The position numbers and the translations under genes are program-made. A DNA stretch of 64,000 bases from Sternotherus odoratus (lineage: Eukaryota > Chordata > Testudines > Kinosternidae). Positions 1 through 11,088 of this stretch are shown piece after piece (position 1 is the first letter of the stretch; each line of letters opens with the position of its first letter). The notes under the pieces were generated by a model. The model worked only from the letters and a program-made list of their open reading frames with translations, was not told the origin of the DNA and did not search any database. The stretch lies in assembly GCA_032164245.1 (NCBI GenBank), contig JAVMKO010000002.1, forward strand, positions 59,925,840 to 59,989,839. The letters are read 5' to 3'.

Positions 1-1970
1 ATACTATGCAGAAATATTCAGTAAAGCTGAAAGTTATTAGATATGAACCCCAATACTAAGTCTCAGCGTGACATTGTGAATAGCAAGAATTTATCACAGT
101 TTGATGGTAAATTTACCACAGGAAAATTACATGTTATTTGTTTATTTATTTGCTTAGAATAGTCCTCCTATTGTAATTATTCCATTCAAGTCAGAAGTAC
201 TATCCACAATTTTAAAAATTGTAGATAAATTGACAATATCTGTTCAAGCTGAAATAATTCCACCAGTACAAATTCATTTCTTAATTTTCTGTATAGACTT
301 TTCAATGCATTTGTTTCCTTTTATATACAAAATTTATTAAGGTGTGTGTTGGAGGAAGATGACATAAAGAAAAGAAGAAATAATAAAAATCCAGTCAGTG
401 GAGTTCAGTGTATGAGATTTGACTGGATTATTATCCATCACTTAGCCTCTAATGCTGCTCAAACATTCATGGTGGCTTATGGCTGTTCTGAACATGCTTT
501 TTCATCTTTTATGACTTCAACCAGATGAACAAATTTATTTTGTTCCACCAGTAAATTTGCCAGTGGAGTAATATGTTCATTGCACTTCACCAAATCGAAG
601 CCATGAATTTTACTCAAGGGTTGCTGCTTTTAATAATGAGATTAATCAGAGAAGTTCAGAGGCACATAAACTTGTTTCTTGACTCTAATGTACAGTGTTT
701 CTCTTCAGCACATCTATCTCATATGTAACCCAGTCCTATAATGTGCTCTTCCAGGTGAAGATAACTGATGTTACACACAAGGATTTCAGTGGTGTTGCAC
801 TAGTGTAACTTGGCAGTGTGTGTACATAGATTGTTGTCCTCTTTATGCTTCAGGTGCCAATTAGGTTAATGTAAATTACACATTAGATACCTCCATGAGA
901 ACTATGGTGGAGGGAGCATCAGCTGTGAGGAAATAATGACAACACTGAAAACCCCATGACTCTTACTGAGAAATCATCACTTTACATGGATAATCCTGCA
1001 GTTTACCACCTAGTCTCAAATCTTCTTTTGTATGGGTAAGGTGTTTGGGAAGGCTGTGGTAAGCTCTGGTACCATAGGTAAGTTTAAGTTTTCCTAGCCC
1101 CCAACCATACCGTTGGGCCTGGATTTTCCTACCAGCTGCCAAGGAATGTGACATAGTCTTCTTGATATAAAGAGAAAAGGACAATGGAAAACCCTGATAA
1201 TAGGGTGTGAGGCTGATGGGACCCAGAGTTGGGTTTGAAGATTTTTTTTGTGAGGACATCTGAAAATGTATTTGTTGACAGTTTGTTTCCCCAAAAGGGG
1301 TGGACTTAAATTTTGACATGGCCAGAGGGCTGAGTCATGGGAAGAAGTGTATCACTGCAGAACTAGAGCACGTATTAGGAGGGGGGTCCCAGATGGGGTA
1401 CCATGCCCAACCAGGAGGAGATACTCAGTGGTGAGTCTACCATTCATGGTGTCTAGAATGTGTGTCTTTCTTTCATATGTAACCCTCTCTACACTTGTCC
1501 ATGACTTTGTCACATCTAGGTTATACTAAATGTGTTCTACTTGAGGCTAACCTTGTAGGTCACTTGGAAGCTTCTGCTAGTGCAGAATATAAAATGAGCC
1601 ATGTTAAGCATATTACACCGATGTTCTATTTGTAACACTGGATTCTTGTTTTCTTCTGAGTGAATATCGAGGTATTGTTAATCTTTAAATCTCTTGTGCT
1701 AATAGTTGTTGTTTTTGGATGTTAGGTGGACTGTGGAAAGGATCTCAATCCTAGATAGGTCACGGCTCTGGAACACCTTTTCCATTAGCTTTCAGGACAA
1801 ATCTCCTGAACCATTTGACTTGAGCATTTTCCTCCATTAGTGCAAGTGAGTGTGGAAGGGAGTTACTCTGCCCAAATGGATTAATTTGGGTAGTTAGTTG
1901 AAGATCCCTATCACATTAAGACAGCCTCACATTATTTGTGCATTGCTTTTCATTGTTGCCAGTTGTTAGC
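1..1970. other. AT-rich spacer, no gene recognised
   Basis: I find no repeat family, exon or RNA gene that I recognise here. The largest stop-free stretch is a 118-codon minus-strand frame (963-1319) with no domain, signal peptide or family resemblance, and it overlaps another frame on the same strand. The block around 1080-1420 is less AT-rich than its surroundings and could be an old degraded repeat. Confidence 0.5.
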
Positions 1971-2097
1971 AGTGTGTGTGTATATATATATTAAAATTGT
2001 GTGTATGTGTATGTATGTATGTATGTATATATATATATATATGTATATATATGTATGTGTGTATATATATATATGTATGCTCTTTTATATATATATA
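1971..2097. repeat. TG/TA/TATG microsatellite
   Basis: Imperfect alternating purine-pyrimidine tract: short GT run, TA run, then interleaved TATG and TA blocks for about 125 bp. It is self-complementary over the TA parts and is likely to be length-variable. Confidence 0.9.
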
Positions 2098-3189
2098 AAA
2101 TTTTAATTGTGTTTAACAAACACTCCAAAGGCTTACACAGTAGCAGCAGACGTTTATAAACAGGTTACCTAAAATTCTGTAAGCTACACCTGGTGTATAG
2201 ATTAGTTACCTTCTTTTCAGGAGTAGATTGATCAACTGTCCTACACCACAAGCGTTATGCTGACTCTAATGCAATTTATCTGTAATTGACTCTTGGTGTA
2301 GCTGATACATTTGGCCAGATAGTGCACTATAGCTATACTTCTAGCTCCAGTAGTGAACTTATTTATATGTACTGTAGGTTTAAAACGCCTAAAATAAATC
2401 TTGAGGTTTAGGGCCATGCACTGTATTAAGACCCCTACCCTGTAGATCATTCTCTATGGCCCCAAAGCAGGAAGGCATTTTAAGTACATACTTGAAGTTA
2501 AACACACACTAAAGTGCTTCCTGAACAGGGATGCTTTTTTGAATGGGGACCTACATATTAATCGGGGAACTGGTGGCAACCAGATCTAAGTCCTGTTGCC
2601 TGACACTTTCCATTATAAAAAATCTTGCTACGTTTGTTTTGAGAAGCTCTCGGAACCCCATTTTTTGCAGCAGGCCTTTGACATTTGGCAACTATCCCCC
2701 AACTCAGCATGTGGGCTTAGGAGCCCAACCCCACCTCTGGGAGATCACGTGGGGCAGGAACTCCTCCAATTGTGGCAAGGTGAGGAAAGGGAGAGAGTTT
2801 GTGTGAGGGGCTGGATCACTCACTACCAACCTCCACAGTACTAGCACCTGGCCCCAGCTGTCCATTCCTGTCTGGGATAAGACTTCTCTTGTTCGCTAGT
2901 ATATTGTAGTGCAAATTTCAGCAGTCTGTACAGCAGTAATCCAGGTTGAGATCCTGTTGCTAATGTATGCTGGAGCTTGTTACAGTTGTACATAATTTTG
3001 TCTTTACATTTTTCCTTTACAAAATAAAGCCTAGAAAGCACCCTACAAAAACTCTGTTTAAAGAACCTTATATAAGTTGCCAACCCAAGCATGCAAAAGT
3101 TAGAAAATGCCAATTTTATGTTTGCAGGTGCAGCATTAGTTCAACCCCTTGCATGTACACATCATAATGCAGTTTTAATTATGACGGCA
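2098..3189. other. Spacer, no gene recognised
   Basis: Mixed-composition sequence. Overlapping frames of 82-90 codons near 2540-3110 occur on both strands, which is expected by chance. I see no domain, splice-consistent exon or known repeat. Confidence 0.45.
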
Positions 3190-3275
3190 ACCTCTTCAAT
3201 TATTATTTATCTTGTGGTATTCAGACAGAGTACAACAAATGAGCAGAATGAATATGTAATCATACAAAAATAAAT
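3190..3275 (+). repeat. 86-bp direct repeat, copy A
   Basis: This segment starts ACCTCTTCAATTATTA and ends in an AAAAATAAAT tail. It recurs in the same orientation at 4414-4499 with only a few differences. The sequence on either side does not match, so this is a local dispersed duplication or two ends of one unrecognised repeat family. Confidence 0.8.
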
Positions 3276-3776
3276 AAAAATTTCCGCAAAGACTCCAGTC
3301 TCATTTAGTGCACAGAATGGACACAAAACAGTCTGAATTAAGGCTGCATGGGCAATCCTAAATTTGGCAATGTTCTGTTAATTTTGATGTGAAATTAAAT
3401 TTATTGTACCTTGTCTCATGCTTCCAGATTTCACAGTACAGTGAAGATTTTTGTACTGACAAATCTTAATCCATCGCATAAATTGCCAGGGGCAAATAGT
3501 TTTAGCTCTAAGGTTACAAAGGAAACCTTGGAAACATTAGCAATTTTGTGTTCTCTTCCTCAATCTGCTGACAATCTGAGAGAATAGCTCTGATAAGTGT
3601 GAACTGCCCCCTTCATCTAAACAGGGCTAAAACCATTTTTCTTAATTGCAGTGTAGATTCTGGAGCTCCATGCTGTGGCAAAGTTCAAGCCTGCTGAGTC
3701 ACAGAATACAAAGTGCTGTAACTATAATTTGGGAGTGTCTGAGTGAGCAACTCAGAAGTTAAGAGTGAATTTAGGA

Positions 3777-4000
3777 TAGCGCTCAATGTATCAGGGATCC
3801 ATTTATTGCATCTCATCTAGACGTGATAAATCAATCCCCGAATCAACGCCTGTACTCCACCTTGGCGGGTGGAGTAAGCGGAGTTAGCAGGGGAGTGGCC
3901 ACAGTCATCCCGCCACCATGGGGACAGCCAGGTAAGTCAACCTCAGGTACTTCAACTTCAGCTGCACTATTTGCGTAGCTGAAGTTATGTATCTTAGGTC
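3777..4000 (+). mobile_element. MITE-like DNA element, 5'-truncated copy
   Basis: Aligns by eye with 10240-10470: shared CTAGACGTGATAAAT-like block, the GGTAAGTCAAC block and the AGCTGAAGTTATGTATC 3' portion. The first 30-odd bases of the family and the 3' terminal inverted repeat seen at 10208-10497 are missing or decayed. A nonautonomous, noncoding DNA transposon; family name not assigned. Confidence 0.7.
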
Positions 4001-4413
4001 AAACCCCCACCCCACCCCCCGCGCCCGGTCTCCCTTAGCCCAGCCCTAAGAAAGGAGAAACTGGCCTAGCTTATCTCTTAGGCTACTGAAATGACTAACC
4101 TCCCAGAGGATTTGAGGAAAGGTTCAGTTCAAATATGCCTGTCACTTAGGAAGGCATCATTTTCTAGGAATTTCAGTGTAAATACCTCCCTTTTCTTTCA
4201 AGCCTCAAGGCTATTACACTAGAGAGTGTCCCAATTGGCTACTGGGCAGCAGTTGAAGTGAGCTCAAGGGAAATCTTCAGCACTGCTGAGATGCAAGAAA
4301 TGAATATGAGGATAGCAATCCTCCCAGTCTTTGCTACACCAGTAACAATGTGGTGTCATAACCAATTCTCCGATGTGAACCTGAAACACACACCCTGAAG
4401 TGGTATTAGTCTG
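4001..4413. other. Spacer between MITE and duplication copy B
   Basis: Nothing recognised. A short C-rich tract (4005-4030) directly follows the MITE remnant. Confidence 0.4.
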
Positions 4414-4499
4414 ACCTCTTCAATTATTACTTATCTTGAGGTATTCAGACAGAGTACAACAAATTATCTGAATCAATATGTAATCATACAAAAATAAAT
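4414..4499 (+). repeat. 86-bp direct repeat, copy B
   Basis: Partner of 3190-3275, same orientation, about 1.22 kb downstream. Both copies end in the same A-rich AATAAAT tail, which would suit a retroposon 3' end, but no body is recognisable upstream of either copy. Confidence 0.8.
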
Positions 4500-4700
4500 T
4501 TCATGTCTGGACCCTGCATACAGTTTTTTTTCAGTTGGCGTGCAGAGAGGTGACAGCCAGTAGGAGCAGAAGCAGTCAAAGCAGGAACCATTGCACTAAG
4601 GGAGGTTGGACTCAAAACTGTGCAGGAAGATCCTCCAAACATACGTACTCTATGGGAATATTAGGACCCAGGGGATGTTGTCCCTCTCTTTGTCATGTAA

Positions 4701-5727
4701 TGCTGACAGGTGTCCGGTTTTGGACTGGAATGCCTGATCGAAAAGGGACCCTACCGGGTCATTACATGTCTGTCAGTGGTGCTGTGGGTCTGAGGCAGGC
4801 TAGTCCCTACCTGCCCCGGCTCCACACTGCACCCTAGAAGCAGCCAGTGGGTCCAGCTCCTAGACGTGGGGGGACAAGGGGAACCACAGCCAATGGGTGC
4901 TGGGAGGGAGATGCCTGCAGGTGAGAGCAGTGCGCAGAGCCTCCTGGCCTAGGAGCAGAGTGTGCAGAGCCCCCCACCTAGGAGCTGGACTTGCTAGCTG
5001 CTTCTGAGGTGCAGCATGGAGCCAGGACAGGCAGGGAACCTACCTTAGCCCAGCTGTGCTGTTGACCAGAAGCTGCCTGATGTAAGCCTGCATCCCAACC
5101 CCAGACCTGAGCCCCTCCAAACTTGGAACCCCCTCCTATACCTGAAACCCAGCACCTCCAGGTGGAGCCCTTACCCCAACCCTCTGCCACAGCCCAGAGT
5201 CCCTTCCCACAGCCTGAACCCCTCATCCTCAGGATCATCCCAGACCCTGCACTTCCATCACAGAAACCATACCCCGTCCTGCACTCCAACCCCTGTCTTA
5301 ACCCACAGACCTATCCCACATTCTGAGTCCTTTGGCCCCACCTCCATCCTGGAGCCCCCACCAGCACCCCAAGCCCCTCATCCCAGCCCCACACCAGAAC
5401 CTGTACCCCCAGCCCAGAGCCTGTACCCCTCTTGCACCCCAACCTATTGCCCCCTCCCACATTCCAAATTCCTCAGCCCCAGCCTGGAGTCCCCTCCTGC
5501 ACCCCAAACTCCTCACCTCCAGCCCCACTCCAGAGCCTGCACCCACAGTTAGAGTCCTCACCCTCCCTTGGCACCACAACATCCTTCCCCAGTCCAGTGA
5601 AAATGAGTGAGGGTGGGGGAGAGTGAGCCCCAGGGAAGGGGGAATGTAGTGAGTGGGGGACCAGGCCTCAGGGAAGGGGCAGGGCTAGGGTGTTTGTTTT
5701 TTGTGAGATTAGAAAGTTGGCAATCCT
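4701..5727. repeat. Pyrimidine-rich interspersed repeat, copy 1
   Basis: Starts with a CAGGTGTCCGGTTTT-type end and finishes at AGAAAGTTGGCAATCCT. The interior (5100-5580) is an irregular array of CACCCCAA/CCCAGCCC/GAGCCTG units. The same ends and interior recur at 19431-20073. The consensus ends look like imperfect inverted repeats (GGTTGCCA / TGGCAACC), suggesting a nonautonomous DNA transposon. Frames of 60-103 codons on both strands are low-complexity shadows. Confidence 0.7.
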
Positions 5728-6084
5728 ATGGTCTGGGGCGAAAAGTGCAGAGAGGAGCTAGCCAGAGACTCTAGTTAATAGTGGCAGAAGCTGCCGAGGC
5801 AGGGACCTCTGGACATTCAGAGATCTTTGTACACTTTTGACTGGACTTTCTCTGTCCTGTGCTGATTGGTTGCTTGCTCCCATCCTCCCTTGGCACCCTA
5901 CAAGCTCTTTTCAACCTTAATCTTCTCCCCTGCTCTGTCCCTCTCAGCCTCCTTCTTTCACTTTTCTTTGCAGCTACCTGATCCTCTCCTAAGTAAATTC
6001 ACTCCAGAAAAAATCATGGCACTAACATGATGTTTACTGCAATTTCCATTGTTAAATCTGCTGCTATGTTCTACCCACCCCTCA
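5728..6084. other. Spacer, no gene recognised
   Basis: No recognised content; pyrimidine-rich stretch at 5870-5960. Confidence 0.4.
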
Positions 6085-6220
6085 CCCTTGACTTGTGTGC
6101 TACTCAGGGGAGGGACACTTGTTGCTCTGTGTTTGTACAGTGTCTAGCACAATGGTGCCTCATTCTTGATTGGCCCTTTGGCACTACTGTAATAAACAAG
6201 ATTAAAAATAGTAATAATAT
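6085..6220 (+). repeat. Old SINE/LINE-tail repeat (GTACAG..CTAGCACAATGG family)
   Basis: Contains the TTTGTACAGTGTCTAGCACAA signature followed by a TGGCACTACTGTAATAAA end and an A-rich AATAATA tail. This ancient reptilian repeat is seen elsewhere in the window in both orientations (7194-7295, 18565-18640, 40640-40735, 42165-42250). I recognise the family signature but not a formal name; an L2-like 3' tail is plausible. Confidence 0.6.
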
Positions 6221-7193
6221 AATTAACTTTTCAATAGCATATTTCATAAACCACATGAAATATTTTACTAAAAGAATGAATCAGAAGTGAGAGAAGAGGA
6301 GTGCTTTTAGAAAGCAAATGAGTCCAGGGGAGATGCAATTGTTTGCACTAAGTCTGAATTTGGCACAGTATCTTGAAGGACAAAAGGAGAATGCTATTGA
6401 TGGACAATATAACACAAATAAAAGAACACTTAATAATGGAGAGTGAAAGGGAGGGGATGGGCAAGATGCAGTGTAGAGGAAGAGAACATTTTTTCTCAAA
6501 TCTACAAATAAAGAATGTACACATTATAGTGACATCAGTTTTACCTCCACTTTTGAAGCTGAATTCCTTATTCTCCCTCTCTTCCTCCTTTGGTGTTGGC
6601 AATATCTCCATCCTCCCGGTTACTTAAGTCCATAGACTCTGCCCTTTTTCTTGCCTTTCAGCCATCCTGATCCTGTTGCTACTTTTCCATAGCACTTCAA
6701 AAATGTCTACAGTCATCATTGGCCACTGTCTACAGTCCACACTCCACATCTTTCTGTCTACAGTCCTCATCTGCCGATGTAGCTATACTACTGTATCAGC
6801 CAAAACAAAGGAACATTCATGTCTTCCTTTACAGCTTCTTACTGTGAAACAAAACAGTATCATTAGTATTAAAGTGCTGACAAGATGCTTAGTGCAATAT
6901 AAGACACAGACAAACAATTTCTAGCTCAAGGGCAGAGCAGACATAAATAAGCCAAGATGCACTGGGAGATCCTGAGGTCTTGACCTACAAGAGTGATTTC
7001 ACTGTCCCGAGAAGGGTTACTGTTGTAGAGTTCATAGAAACAGTGTGTATGTAGGAGGATAAGAGAAGTCTGACTTGGGGGGGAGGGGTGTCTTAGGGCT
7101 GGTCCAGTACCCCATGAAGAATACAGTTCCTTCAACTCACTTCAAATAAAAGGTCAGCTCCGCAGCTGATATAAGCTGGTGGAACTTCACTAA
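6221..7193. other. Spacer, no gene recognised
   Basis: Frames of 69-87 codons on both strands (for example 6373-6627 plus and 6348-6611 minus) overlap each other and are rich in S, L and F. No domain or repeat recognised. Confidence 0.45.
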
Positions 7194-7295
7194 CTATTAT
7201 TATTGTATTTGCAGTAGTGCCCCACTCTCTGGTAGGTACTTTTCAAACACTTAAAAACACAGTTTGTGCTCTGAGATGCTCACAGTCTCAGGGGA
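7194..7295 (-). repeat. Old SINE/LINE-tail repeat, antisense copy
   Basis: Antisense relative of 6085-6220. It reads ATTATTATTGTATTTGCAG at its left edge, then a CACTTAAAAACACAG and GCTCACAGTCTCAG region typical of the antisense of this family. Confidence 0.5.
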
Positions 7296-7544
7296 AGGGG
7301 AGAACAATAGACAATTCCGATAATTTACCTCCAATTTAACATGAGTTGCTATAGGCATCCTTGGAATTATGCTGTCCCAATATGTTCAATATTTTCTGTC
7401 TTGAATGCATTTTCTGTTTCATTCATGAGATCTTATGAGCTTCCTCTCTGGCTCATTTAACAGCTGCGAATCTGCTTTTTAGTTAATTTATTTTAGAGGA
7501 ATGGGTCAATGAATACTAGAAGGCACAATATCTTTGGAACCCAA

Positions 7545-7790
7545 AGCTTCAAGATGAAAATATTGGATATTAGGATATTAGGGGGGAAAATTCACTATGA
7601 GGGTGGTGAAGCACTGGAATGGGTTACCTAGGGAGGTGGTAGAATCACCTTCCTTAGAGGTTTTTAAAGTCAGGATTGACAAAGCCCTGCCTGGGATGAG
7701 TTAGTTGGGGGATTGGTCCTGCTTTGAGGATTGGTCCTGCTTTGAGGTGACCTCCTGTTATTTTATGATTCTATTCTGTGATTCTATGAA
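7545..7790 (+). mobile_element. CR1 LINE 3' end, 5'-truncated
   Basis: Typical CR1 3' region: a GGTGGTGAAGCACTGGAATG block, GGTTACCTAGGGAGGTGG, then GGTTTTTAAAGTCAGGATTG, ending in the repeated ATTCTATG tail. A short stretch (GATTGGTCCTGCTTTGAG) is tandemly duplicated near 7712-7746 and part of the normal sequence before GACCTCCTG is missing. It encodes only the degenerate C-terminus of ORF2. Confidence 0.9.
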
Positions 7791-9107
7791 AACTTTGGTG
7801 GTTCTGACAGCACTGAATATTTTACCACTGGGATCTGTTCCTTTCTTGTTGCGAGTTAAGAAATGTATTCAGATTGTTTGGTTATTTTCCTAAACAGCAA
7901 AGGAGGAAGGAAATAAGGATAGACTAAAAAAGGCAATATTGGAGCAAAGAGTTCAATGAAGACATTTTAAAAGTGAATGCAGATATCATAGAAAGTGCTA
8001 GCTTGATAATATTATCAGTTTCTCTCTAGATAAAATACAGCCCACAGTGTAAGTTTACCTGCCTGTTTTGCTAACATCCCGCTATTGGGGCAACTGGGTT
8101 TGATTCACACTATGATGCACCTTGTGGTTTGGAAAACTTTTGAACCTTAGCTGAGTTTCTGGTGAATAAGGGCTGATTTAAGTGGGAGAAAATTGGAAGA
8201 AACTCTGCTTTTTTAGCCAGTTCATTCAAAACCAGGCAAATTTATGGCATATGGTTTTAAAATGAGGTTTTTAGGGTCAACTAAATCTGACATTTCAAGG
8301 AACAAATCAGAAGTCTAATTTCAAATCAACTGAAACATAAGAAAGACTTGCACAGTGCTCTTCAACCTGCAATGGACATGCACGACTCTATGCTACCATT
8401 CTTTGTGTCTCTCCATCTAGATTCCAAAACTAATTTTTTATTTGTTTTTGTCTCTAATCACTTTTGCATGCTTGTTGGTTTTGTTTTCCCTTATTTTCTT
8501 GTCATTTAAAAAATAAAAAAAGCTCTGTATCCCAGCTGTTTTTCAAATCATCTGGCTCTCAGTGCTGCTATGTATTCTGAACTCCCTACTCATCTTAGTG
8601 GGTAATTTGCATGGCTAAAGAAAGCACAATACAACCCAAGAAAATGAAGCAACAACATGGCGCAGAACTGGCTTAATAGTTCAGTAATTAGTGCTCTGCT
8701 GTGTATGGGAAATCAGGGCCGTAGGCTAACTCCAGGCACTTGCCACTTAGGGCCAGCAGGGGTTGTGAGTGACTTATTCAGGCAGCTGAACTGAGCTTTT
8801 AACTGTCACTCACTGGTTCCAGTCTAGTGATCTTTCCACTTTTATTTCCACTGAGCTGATTTACAATGCAAAACAGTGTCATGCTGCTAGCTTGCTTGTT
8901 TAGCTTCCCATTTCCACTGGAATTTACTGATTCATTGTGCATTAAAAGGATTTAGCCCCTGATCACACAAGAAAATAGTTTGAATGTATGAAGTTTTTCA
9001 CGCAGTAAAATGTGCATACTGGTAGCTATTTTGCTTCAATCTCAGCCCAACAATGTGGTGACAGAAAGGTGCTAAGAAGTGAGTCCTAGAATTACTTTTC
9101 TACAAAA
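7791..9107. other. Spacer, no gene recognised
   Basis: AT-rich sequence without a recognised gene. A stretch at 8675-8720 (CTTAATAGTTCAGTAATTAG) is weakly tRNA-A-box-like and could be an ancient SINE, but I cannot support a B box. Confidence 0.4.
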
Positions 9108-9690
9108 ATCAGAGAGGTAGCTGTGTTAGTCTGGAACTGCAGAAGTTACAAAGAGTCCTGTGGTACCTTAAAGACTAAAGTATTGAAGCATAAATTTTCA
9201 TGGGCTAATACCCACTTTGTTGGATGCATGCAGTGGAAGTATCCAGGGGCAGGTATAAATAGGTAGGCAAGAACCAGGTTAGAGATAACAGGGTGGGTCT
9301 AATGAGGCTGAACCAGCTTGTTATCTCTAATCAGGGAGGGTGAGGTATTCCTCTAGCAGTTGAACTGGAGGTGTGAACAGTCAGAGAAGAGAAACTGCTC
9401 TTGTAATTAGCTAGCCATTCAAAATCCCTATTCAGTCCAGAGCTGATTGCATCAAATTTGCAAATGAATTGCAGCTCTGCAATTTCTCTTTGCAGTCTGG
9501 TCTTGAAGTTTTTTTACAGCAATATGGTGACTTTTAAATCTGTAATAGTGTGTCCAGGCAGGTTGAAGTGTTCTCCTACAGGTTTTTGTATATTGCCATT
9601 CCTGATATTTTTGTCCATTTATCCTTTTTCATACTAGGGACTGTCCAGGGGACTCTTGTGTCCATTTATCCTTTTTCATAGGGACTGTCC
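9108..9690 (-). mobile_element. Penelope-like retroelement 3' end with GIY-YIG remnant
   Basis: Antisense. From right to left, the minus strand reads degenerate coding sequence with GQSL, KRINGH, GEHFNLPGH and EWLANYK motifs. This fits the C-terminal GIY-YIG endonuclease part of Penelope-like elements, which carry reverse transcriptase plus this nuclease. It then enters a 3' UTR with a TAGCCCATGAAAATTTATG block and the terminal CTAACACAGCTACCTCTCTG. Stops interrupt the frame (for example where KR should follow GQSL). A 47-bp tandem duplication (9612-9633 and 9659-9680 share 22 bases) lies in the coding part. Heavily 5'-truncated; the RT domain is absent. Confidence 0.75.
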
Positions 9691-10004
9691 AGGTGATTCT
9701 AGCAAGTCATTCAATCTGTCCCCCTACCTCCAGGCTGGATTGATTTAATTATCCTTGACTCTACCATCCCTATGACTGTACTCTGTTATAAATAATCACA
9801 ATAGGCAAATCCCTCCCTAAGATTCTCATTGGGCGATGGTGATTCTGAAAGAGCCCCTACTTGTATCAGTGTAATCTTCCACCTTTAATATACTATCTGA
9901 ACTGTAAAGAGCCAGAGGGAGAAGAAAACCAATCCATTGTCAAAAGTCACATCGTCTGGACTATTTTACAAATCTGAATGTATAGACAGAATATATGAAT
10001 ATAT
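9691..10004. other. Spacer, no gene recognised
   Basis: Nothing recognised between the Penelope-like remnant and the next interspersed repeat. Confidence 0.4.
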
Positions 10005-10690
10005 ACATCACTGAGTTGAAAGTCAAAAGAGACCACCAGAAGAGACCATCTAGTCTTACCTCCTGTACACAATGGCCATCAACAACATCCAGCACCCGCA
10101 CACTAAATCCAACAACCAAAATTAGAACAAAACATTACAGCACACAGAAGATCAGGCTATTATGTGCCACAAGCTGAGAATAGGAGAGGTCAAGGTGAGA
10201 TATACTAAAGGTACGTCTACACCACCCGCCGGATTGGCAGGTAGCGATCAATCTTTCGAGGGTCGATTATCGCATCTAGTCTAGATGCGATAAATTGATC
10301 CCCGAGCCCTCTCCCGTCAACTCTGGTACTTTACCACCGTGAAAGGCGCAGGCAGGGTCGAAGGGGAGTCGCAGGAGTCGACTCAGTGCCGTGAAGACGC
10401 CGCGGTAAGTGAATCTAAGTATGTCGACTTCAGCTACACTATTCTCATAGCTGAAGTTGCGTATCGTAGATCGATTGTAGTCCAGTGTAGTCCAGGGCTA
10501 AAATTATCCTGACAAGGGACCTGCACCTAGGCACTGAAGAAGAATCTGAAAAATTCCCAAAAATGCTACCAATCTGACCTGGGGGAAAATTCCTTCCTGA
10601 TTTCACATATGACAATCAGTTAGCTCCACAGCATGTGAGCAAGGACTAGCCAAACACCCAAGAGACAGAGAATGCTCTGTATGTAAATAG
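10005..10690 (-). mobile_element. Interspersed retroelement repeat split by a MITE
   Basis: The left half (10005-10204) contains GACCATCTAGTCTTACCTCC and a CCACAAGCTGAGAATAGGAG block. The right half (10501-10690) has AATCTGACCTGGGGGAAAAT and CTTCCTGATTTCACATATG blocks. Together they match a turtle repeat that I associate with CR1-type 3' regions in antisense. Removing 10208-10497 rejoins the two halves smoothly. Confidence 0.55.
10208..10497 (+). mobile_element. MITE inserted in an older repeat, CTA target duplication
   Basis: 290-bp noncoding element with related ends (AAGGTACGTCTACAC at left, reverse complement of GTGTAGTCCAGGG at right), flanked by CTA at 10205-10207 and 10498-10500. A 3-bp duplication of this type is usual for PIF/Harbinger-like elements, so a Harbinger-type MITE is likely, but the superfamily is inferred from three bases. 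It is homologous to 3777-4000. Confidence 0.75.
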
Positions 10691-11040
10691 ATTACTGTAC
10701 ACATGTAACCAGAGCACATCCATATCAGTTAGTTACGTTGTATAGAAATACATAATAGCAACATTAAAAAGTTTATTGCTTTCTTTCCAAGTTTAATACG
10801 AACAGAATTTGCTGCTTTGACATGTGACAGATGGTTTTATCCCTTGAGTGTCATATTACCATACTGTGATTTTCACCACTATGCAAACTTCCATCTGAGC
10901 TATTTAGCAAATCTGTCTTTGCATCAACTGGAGTGATTTTGGCCACTTTAGCAAAGTTACCCTAATAGTCCAAAGTATGCCACAACTAGTAGTTCGTTTT
11001 CTTTCATAGTACAAATAAAAGCAAGCAGAGTGCGAAGCAT
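10691..11040. other. Spacer, no gene recognised
   Basis: AT-rich, nothing recognised. Confidence 0.4.
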
Positions 11041-11042
11041 TT

Positions 11043-11086
<44 letters not shown>

Positions 11087-11088
11087 GG
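11041..11088. repeat. (TG)n(AG)n compound microsatellite
   Basis: About ten TG units run directly into about twelve AG units. The minus-strand reading produces SLSLSL/THTHTH artefacts inside a 174-codon frame (10957-11481). Confidence 0.95.

Noticed and set aside
963..1319. 118-codon minus-strand frame
   Set aside because: No family resemblance, no conserved motif, and a second overlapping frame on the same strand; length is within chance for a 64-kb window.
8675..8730. Possible tRNA-like SINE head
   Set aside because: Only a weak A-box resemblance; no B box or tail that I can support.
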